A stretch of DNA of 64,000 nt, from assembly GCA_945859605.1 (NCBI GenBank), contig OX243825.1:18596178-18660177 (forward strand), given 5' to 3'. Source of the stretch: Lumbricus rubellus. Taxonomy: Eukaryota > Annelida > Clitellata > Crassiclitellata > Lumbricidae. Positions 57,595 to 64,000 of the stretch are shown here, piece by piece. The position numbers were made by a program, and so were the translations under genes. The notes beneath the pieces are model-generated. The model ran no database searches. It was not told the origin of the DNA and saw only the letters and a list, made by a program, of their open reading frames with translations. How positions within the stretch are numbered: position 1 is the first letter of the stretch; the number at the start of each line of letters is the position of its first letter.

Positions 57595-58440
57595 TTGCAG
57601 TGTTCTCTTAGAACAATTCTAGCCGTAGACGCCGGAATGAAGGGAATGGGTGAGAAGACACCTCCTTGTGTTTCCTATGACATAACGTGGCATTTCGGCG
57701 TTAAAACTCTGACACAGTATCTATGCTGTAGTCGGTAGCGCCTCTGAGTAGAGAGTAGACTTGAAGAGGCGCTATAGAAATATCCTAAATAAATAAATAA
57801 ACCTACCGACTGAATGAAAACATAATAGTATGCTTGCAGGAACGTCTCCAGTGCCTTCTAAGTAGCCTACATCGACCATATATAGCAGTGTTCTCTTAGA
57901 ACAATTCTAGCCGTAGACGCCGGAATGAAGGGAATGGGTGAGAAGACACCTCCTTGTATTTCCTATGACATAACGTGGCACTTCGGTGTGAAAACTCTGA
58001 CACAATATCGATGCTGTAGTCGGGAGCGCCTCTGAGTAGAGAGTAGATTTGAAGAGGCGCTATAGAAATATCCTAAGTAAATAAATAAACCTACCGACTG
58101 AATGAAAACATAATAGTATGCTTGCAGGAACGTCTCCAGTGCCTTCTAAGTAGCCTACATCGACCATATATAGCAGTGTTCTCTTAGAACAATTCTAGCC
58201 GTAGACGCCGGAATGAAGGGAATGGGTGAGAAGACACCTCCTTGTATTTCCTATGACATAACGTGGCACTTCGGTGTGAAAACTCTGACACAATATCGAT
58301 GCTGTAGTCGGGAGCGCCTCTGAGTAGAGAGTAGATTTGAAGAGGCGCTATAGAAATATCCTAAGTAAATAAATAAACCTACCGACTGAATGAAAACATA
58401 ACAATATGCTTGCAGGAACGTCTCCAGTGCCTTCTAAGTA
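57595..58440 (+). repeat. 288-bp tandem repeat, three copies, includes SINE tail
   Basis: The word tgttctcttagaacaattct starts at 57601, 57889 and 58177, an exact 288-bp period. Each unit holds a SINE 3' body (cggtgtgaaaactctgacac, gggagcgcctctgagtag, gaagaggcgctatagaaat). Copies 2 and 3 are almost identical; copy 1 is slightly diverged. Confidence 0.93.
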
Positions 58441-58677
58441 CATCGACCAATAGGAAAACTTTTGACATAATTATAGTCTATTATATAGGCCTACATGTTA
58501 ACAGGAGCTGTCGTATTTGGGAAGGGGAGAAAATGATGCGTACATGCAATGCATGTGAACGAGATATCTCGATGTTCTTCTATAGAGGTGGGGGAAATTT
58601 ATCGAGCAACGTCGGCAGGCCTACCCTATAACTGGTAGACTAGATAAGCAAAAGGGCTGCTGTATATATATATTATA

Positions 58678-59509
58678 CACGGTGTCCCAAGTGAAGTGAG
58701 CCCCTTTTTGTTTTGACGATATACTTGTCAATTCTAAATGAAACTCAATAAAATTTCAGAGAGTGTAAGAGGGATAAATTATCAATGTTTCCTGAAAATT
58801 TTATCCAATTCTACAAACAGAGTCCGAAGTTATGCACATTCAAATTTGGACAAAGGAAAATGTAAGTTTCCAACATGTAAAAGATAGGATATTACTGCTT
58901 GCAACTGCACGTCTTACTTTCTAAATTAATAAATATTTCCGTCATATTTCCGTCATTTCCATGATGGGGGACAATAATAAAAATGGTTTCCGCAAAGAAG
59001 ATTTGAGTTTAATAAAAAATTTAATAGGAGAAAAACATTACGGTGCAAAAGGTTTTTAATGGAATTTCCTAACAGAAACTGGCCCATCGCAGCCTTATGA
59101 AACTCGCATGCGCGTCACGTTGACCAGAGACCACTTCAAACTGCGAAATGTGGAAGAATGGAATCGTTTTGATCAAAGGGATTGTTGACAATGCAATCAG
59201 TGAATGGCGAAAGCACGTTAGAGCATGCATTCGAGGCTTTCGAGCTAATGGACCGCATTTTGAACATCATCTTTGAATAACAGCGCTAACACTAATTTCC
59301 TATCTTTTACATGTTGGAAACTTACATTTTTCGTTGCCCAAATTTGAACGTTCATAACTTCGGACACTGTTTGTAGTATTGGATGAAATTTTCAGGAAAC
59401 ATTGATATATGATCCCTCTTACATTCTCTGAAATTCTATAGAGTTTCATTTAGAATTGACAAGTATATCGCCAAAACAAAAAGGGGCTCACTTCACTTGG
59501 GACACCGTG
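58678..59509 (+). mobile_element. Tc1/mariner-superfamily (IS630-like) relic, internally deleted
   Basis: 832 bp, ends CACGGTGTCCCAAGTGAAGT and its inverse, TA on both sides (58676-58677, 59510-59511). The terminal inverted repeats are over 200 bp with divergence. Only the two ends of a transposase remain: from 58961 a start RKEDLSLIKNLIGEKHYGA that breaks by a missing base at about 59050, and a C-terminal segment (about 59190-59280) ISEWRKHVRACIRGF then GPHFEHHL and stop. The catalytic part is gone. Confidence 0.8.
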
Positions 59510-59696
59510 TATATACGAGGGTTGATCAATAAGTAATGAGAAAAATATATTAGACAGCTGTTTTTTGCAGAATTTTTATTTTTATTTACTAGCTTACTTA
59601 TTTAGCAGAGTTTTGATTGTTAAATGGTCACGTGGGCCATTACTGTGGTTGCTAGGCAACCGCCGGAAGCCGTCTACCCAGCGGCTGTTGTAAATA

Positions 59697-61091
59697 ATGG
59701 ATAAAAACGAGAAACGTGCGGTTATTAAATATTCGCATTTAAAAGGATTTACTCAAAATGAGATTGCAAGGGACATGAAGAAGGCTTTAAGGGACAATGC
59801 CCCTTCACAGACTACAGTCTATCGGTGGGTAGCTGAATTTAATCGCGGTAGGCAATCAACTGAAGACGAGCACCGTTCTGGCCGCCCTATTGAGACCTGT
59901 ACCAACGAAAACGTCCAATTCGTCCAGGATCTGATAGAGAAAGATCGGCTGGTTAATATTAGAAATGTAGCAGATTGTTTGAAGTTGTCGTACGGCACAA
60001 CCCATCACATTATTAAAGACATTTTGGGGTACAACAAGGTCTGTGCGCCATGGGTTCCACGAATGTTAACGCATGAAAACAAGCACGTCCGACTAACAAC
60101 TTCTCGTGAAAATCTCGACCTTTTTAGAGAAGACCAGGCAAAGTTTCTACGCAGATATGTCACTATGGATGAGACTTGGGCTCACCACTTTGATCCCGAG
60201 ACAAAACTGCAGAGTATGGAGTGGAAGCATGTCGATTCCCCGACACCGGTCAAATTCCGCGAAATTGCATCAGCGGGTAAAGTTATGGCATCCGTATTTT
60301 GGGACAGTGAAGGTATTTTGTTGATTGACTACTTGGCGCGTGGAAAGACTATCACGGGTGTCTACTATGCCCAGTTAATCCGAAACCTTCGCGTGGCTAT
60401 TAGGGAAAAATGTCGATGGAAGTTGCGTCAAGGTATCGTGTTTTATGAACTTTTATCAGGACAATGCTCCAGCTCACACCTCGTCTGTTGCAATGACTGC
60501 AATTCGCGAGTGCGGCTTTGAACTGCTACAACACCATAGGCGTACGAGGCGGGGGTGCAGGGGGGGCAATTGCCCCCCCAAATTCGGGCAAGTTTGGTGG
60601 TTTTTTCGGGCAAAACAGACCCAAACGACAAAAAAAATAATAATAATAAATAAAAAAGGTCGTCAAGTTTCGGGCAAGTCTGGTTTTTCGGGCAAAAATA
60701 GTCGCTGACGACTAAAAAAAAAAAAAAAAAAAAAGGTCGTCAAGTTTCGGGCAAGTCTGGCTTATCGGGCAAAAATAGTCGCTTTTCGGCCGGAAAAATT
60801 TTTCGGGCAGAAGTTCAATCTTTGCCCCCCCACTTCTGAAACCTCCCGTACGCCTATGTACAACACCCACTCTATTCTTCAGACCTGGTACCGTCTGACT
60901 TCCATATGTTTCGTTATCTGAAAGATTCGCTTCGCGGACAGAAATTTGACACTGATGAAAGTGTTATCCATGCCATAAATGACTGGTTTAAGGGGCTTGA
61001 TAAAACTTTCTTCCTGGAGGGTGTAAAAAAACTTGAACATCGCTGGGAAAAATGTGTTGAACTTCAAAGAGATTATGTTGAAAAACTATAA
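59697..61091 (+). pseudogene. mariner transposase, broken by a 10-bp and a 324-bp insertion
   Basis: N-terminal helix-turn-helix part MDKNEKRAVIKYSHLKGF, then TVYRWVAEFNRG, SGRPIE linker, WVPRMLTHENK and first catalytic Asp in VTMDETWAHHF. At about 60437 a 10-bp insertion next to a ttttat direct repeat shifts the frame; the second Asp is in YQDNAPAHTS in another frame (60445 on). At 60535 a MITE interrupts the codon series; the text resumes at 60867 with the third Asp in SSDLVPSDF. Without the insertion the second and third Asp are separated by 34 residues, so DD34D. C-terminus YVEKL, stop at 61089. Encodes no functional protein now. Confidence 0.9.
60535..60858 (+). mobile_element. MITE family C (8-bp TSD TACAACAC)
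   Basis: 324 bp, ends CATAGGCGTACGAGG and CTCCCGTACGCCTATG, exact TACAACAC on both sides (60527-60534, 60859-60866). Two hairpins of the gacgac, A-run, gtcgtc type inside. Removing it and one duplication restores the mariner frame at this point. Confidence 0.95.
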
Positions 61092-61159
61092 AAAAAAATT
61101 GTTCCAGATTTGCTGTCTAATATATTTTTCTCATTACTTATTGATCAACCCTCGTATAT

Positions 61160-62140
61160 ATATATATGTATATATATATGCCATATTCGTAGGCTGTTCG
61201 TTTTATTGAGCCCTTGCTGACATGCCGCAGCAGTGCTTCGTCACTTTTGGATATCGGTAGAATTGTATATCTTTATTAATTTTATGCTTGCAGGGATGAC
61301 ACGTTTGAAAGAATTCAGAAGAAAGTTTAGTGAAACTAAAAGAGTAGATAAAAGTCAACAAGGCTGAAGTGACGTCAGTCTGACAGTACATGTAGTTCAC
61401 TGCATATTTAGAGAACCACAAGTTGACACTAGTGACATCTTGTGATCTGTTCATAGACCAGTGAACAATTAAAATTAACATTTCTATCTGATTGTCTACC
61501 GCTTATGGTTGGGGGGAAGCGAACGTTATTTGTTAGTCGAAATTGTGCACATTTATTAACTATCTATGGAGAGATAAAGGCCATTGTTGTCTAATCCCGC
61601 CGCTATTTTACCCTCAAATCCTATACAACACAACCGGGCCCCTGTTCGGTATTGCAGAAACTATATAGCTAACTGTTTCTGTTGGAAATAACTTCATCTC
61701 TCCTGCTCGTGCTGTAAATAAATAACATTTAAACGTGTAACCGACTACTGGACAGAGTAAACTTAATGAATGATTGAGTGACATCCAGCCTCCATACAGG
61801 CCGGCTTATATATGTTAGTCTGGAACCGTATGCAACCGTGCTGTTAAAATCCGATTTGCTTTAAGACTTGTCTGTAGACAAATATCTCCAAGACAACCAA
61901 GGCAACGGAAAGCCTAAGGATTTCTATTTTAGGCATTTTCAGTAATATATGATTCTATGGTTAAGACCAAAGATTTCTCTGTTGAAATCTTTGGTTAGGA
62001 CCATAGCTAAGGTCCCCTTTACCGGTTATTAAATTTTTTAACACCTACCCTTATTTGGCGAATAAATTGTATGTCTTTCTAAGTGGAATGGAATAGCAAA
62101 CCTCACTCATGAGTTTGCGAATATTATGGTGTTTCATATG
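61160..62140. other. Gene-free
   Basis: AT-rich, short open frames only. No repeat or RNA recognised. Confidence 0.6.
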
Positions 62141-62456
62141 ACGACATTGACAATGGATGGCGTCATTGATGAAGTCATTGAGGATTGATGACGTCAATGA
62201 TGACGTCATTGAGGATTGATAACGTCAGTTATGACGTCATTGAGGATTGATGGCGTCAATGACGTCATTGACGATTGAAAACTTCATGTCGTCATCAATG
62301 GCGTCATCGATGACGTTATCGTTGGTGTCGCTGACGATTGACGACGTCATTCATGACGTCATTGATGAAGTCATGGACAATTGATGACGTCATTGACGAC
62401 GTCATTCATGATTTATAACGTTATTTACGACCTCATTGACGATTTATGACGTCAAC
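62140..62456 (+). repeat. CRE-rich repeat (seven TGACGTCA)
   Basis: Degenerate units of 28-30 bp, of the type gaggattgatgacgtcat. I count seven perfect TGACGTCA palindromes, with more gacgtcat variants. TGACGTCA is the consensus site of CREB/ATF proteins. Confidence 0.85.
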
Positions 62457-62890
62457 TCTCCTTCATCATCATCGTCATCGTCGTCATCATTATCGTCGTC
62501 ATCATCGTCGTCGTCATCCTCATCATCGTCGTTGTCGTCATCATCATCGTCGTCGTTGTCGTCATTATCGTCGCTGCCGTCGTTGTCGCCGTCATCCTCC
62601 TCCTCGTCGTCGTCATAATCATCGTCGTCGTCATCATCGCCGTCGTTGTCATCCTCATAATCATATTCAACATCATCATCGTCGTCGTCGTCGTCATCCT
62701 CATTATCGTAGTTGTCGTCATCCTCATTATCGTAGTTGTCGTCATCCTCATTATCGTAGTTGTCGTCATCCTCATTATCGTAGTTGTCGTCATCCTCATT
62801 ATCGTAGTTGTCGTCATCCTCATTATCGTAGTTGTCGTCATCCTCATTATCGTAGTTGTCGTCATCCTCATTATCATCGTTGTCGTCCAT
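62456..62890 (+). repeat. (TCG/TCA)n and 24-bp minisatellite
   Basis: First tcatcgtcg trinucleotides, then from about 62695 eight copies of a 24-bp unit with tcctcattatcgtagttgtc. Acidic Asp/Asn frames on the - strand come from the repeat. Confidence 0.93.
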
Positions 62891-63024
62891 GAGGGTCGAG
62901 CGATCGACAGCAACGCCATTCGGATATGGGTTGAACATAAATGGACCGGAAGTAGCAAGTAGGCCTATACCTTCTTTTTCATCGTCCAAAGTCCCATTTT
63001 ACGATTTACGACTGTATACAGTCA

Positions 63025-63459
63025 TTGCATGGAAACATAAAACAATGCTTGAGCAATAGCTCGACTTGTAGCCTATGTGAACGGGGCAATAAAATTAATG
63101 TAGGCCTAAATTATGCCTTTGATATGACAGAAACTGCGTTTTTGGACTGTTACAGGCATACGGTAGACTATTCGAAGCTTGAAAATGTTGCCAGAATCCG
63201 TGTAATTGTCCTGTTATTTGATTCAACGCTGGTCGGTCAAAAATTAACAACACCAGTAGCTCAGCGAGCAACGACTATTATGACTACAACTGTGGAAATT
63301 GAAATGACGTCATCGTATTATTCTGAATTCGTAGATAAGGAATGTAAGCCTACGTCATCCGGTTGTCTAGCATCGGTGGACGGCAACTTTAAATTACGGT
63401 CCGGCTACGACAAAGACGCTAATAATTATTATTTCGTAATTAAAATAACGCCGATCTAA
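63025..63459 (+). CDS. Unrecognised 144-residue ORF, low confidence
   Basis: Open frame MHGNIKQCLSNSSTC to FVIKITPI, no domain, no splice context. Not repetitive, but its length is not beyond chance and nothing links it to a family. Confidence 0.15.
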   Translation: MHGNIKQCLSNSSTCSLCERGNKINVGLNYAFDMTETAFLDCYRHTVDYSKLENVARIRVIVLLFDSTLVGQKLTTPVAQRATTIMTTTVEIEMTSSYYSEFVDKECKPTSSGCLASVDGNFKLRSGYDKDANNYYFVIKITPI

Positions 63460-63589
63460 TAATTTACAAGAATTGAAGATGCAAGAACAAACTAATCGAA
63501 GGGAGCGATCTCGAAGCCCCCTCAACACTGCCAAGGATGATGCTGAACATGTTGGCGATCGAAAACGAGCAAGAGTTGAGCAGAAGGAT

Positions 63590-63745
63590 GGTTCGAATCC
63601 ACCTCGCCGCGTAAGGACCTTGAGCAAGTCCTTCACTCACAATTGCTCAGCGCTTCGGCGTGAAACTCCGATGCAGTGTCCGCTCTGAATCGGGAGCGCC
63701 TTTGAGTAGATAGAGCTTGAAGGGGCGCTATAACAAGTGCACATA
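63590..63745 (+). mobile_element. tRNA-derived SINE, 5'-truncated head
   Basis: Box-B-like ggttcgaatccacctcg, then gagcaagtccttcactcac, cgcttcggcgtgaaactccg, agcgcctttgagtag and gaaggggcgctataac. The box A part is not clear. Confidence 0.75.
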
Positions 63746-63929
63746 CACATTTATAGTTGTTTTAGTACAATGCAATACGTACAATGCAATGCAATACAAT
63801 GAAATACAATTTATAGTAGAGTATTGAAGATAATTATGCATAGGCCAGCTTAGGCCTACAGCGCCTTTTAAGCACCTCGCATAAAAACAAATGAAAAATA
63901 CACGAAGTTTATCAGGTGCACAAACCTAC

Positions 63930-64000
63930 CTTGCCGGAAGGTCTCGAACAAGCCGTCATCTAAGAAACGAACAACGGCATCTCGTTTTCTTTGTAAGCAG
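63930..64000 (-). CDS. Partial exon at right edge
   Basis: On the - strand the edge sequence encodes LQRKRDAVVRFLDDGLFETF then RQ and reaches a good donor, gtaggt, at 63929. The polar/hydrophobic pattern looks coding and the donor is strong. I do not recognise the family; the rest lies outside. Confidence 0.4.

Larger units (their letters stand above)
59516..61154 (+). mobile_element. mariner (DD34D) transposon with nested MITE
   Basis: 1,639 bp flanked by TA. Terminal inverted repeats are at least 43 bp and identical as far as read (CGAGGGTTGATCAATAAG...). The transposase starts at 59697 and is broken. A family C MITE with exact 8-bp duplication TACAACAC lies inside. The left end is only 4-6 bp from the end of the IS630-like relic. 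Confidence 0.92.

Noticed and set aside
62444..62989. Asp/Asn-rich acidic 181-residue - strand frame
   Set aside because: Mostly the TCG/TCA repeat and 24-bp minisatellite; no flanking gene structure.

Overview
This is animal nuclear DNA, most likely from a marine invertebrate deuterostome; an echinoderm is my best guess. The reasons are intron-rich genes with GT-AG junctions, an animal DCPS gene, cytosolic I-set immunoglobulin domains of muscle type, a Ly6/uPAR-type secreted domain, a chitin-binding peritrophin domain, very many simple repeats, dense non-autonomous transposons and a scattered palindrome TAGGCCTA. The species call is inference; the gene calls do not depend on it.

Four gene models can be assembled. 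(1) A ten-exon + strand gene (7024-28653) for a protein of about 1,743 residues: a Ser/Arg/Tyr minisatellite repeat, a helical segment, three and a half I-set Ig domains, a 9-residue Thr-Pro-Glu-Lys repeat and an acidic tail. Every exon junction keeps the reading frame. (2) A four-exon + strand gene (34656-39029) for a secreted 444-residue protein that joins a signal peptide, a Ly6/uPAR-like (LU) domain, a long disordered linker and a C-terminal CBM14 chitin-binding domain. (3) A four-exon - strand gene (40110-43672) that is a complete scavenger mRNA decapping enzyme, DCPS, 335 residues. (4) A single-exon - strand C2H2 zinc-finger gene (45410-47671), 753 residues, built from a duplicated four-finger block. 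One partial exon on the - strand runs off the right edge (63930-64000).

Layout: 1-5.3 kb is simple repeats. 5.3-28.7 kb is the Ig gene, whose introns hold MITEs, SINEs and a 2.2 kb satellite array. 28.7-34.4 kb is repeats and MITEs. 34.4-39.0 kb is the LU/CBM14 gene, 40.1-43.7 kb DCPS and 45.4-47.7 kb the zinc-finger gene. 48-58.4 kb is gene-free, with MITEs, very long (CATA)n arrays and minisatellites. 58.6-61.2 kb holds two back-to-back Tc1/mariner-type elements, one of them interrupted by a MITE. 62.1-62.9 kb holds a CRE-rich repeat and a 24-bp repeat.

The strongest unusual signals are the LU+CBM14 fusion; several MITE families (many copies with clean 8-bp target duplications, hAT-like) that share an A-rich-loop hairpin motif whose stems vary in a compensatory way; a satellite array of that motif with a nearly perfect 830-bp higher-order duplication; and a MITE that ends 25 bp before the CBM14 exon. 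The four genes are not functionally linked in any way I can see; they look like ordinary neighbours.
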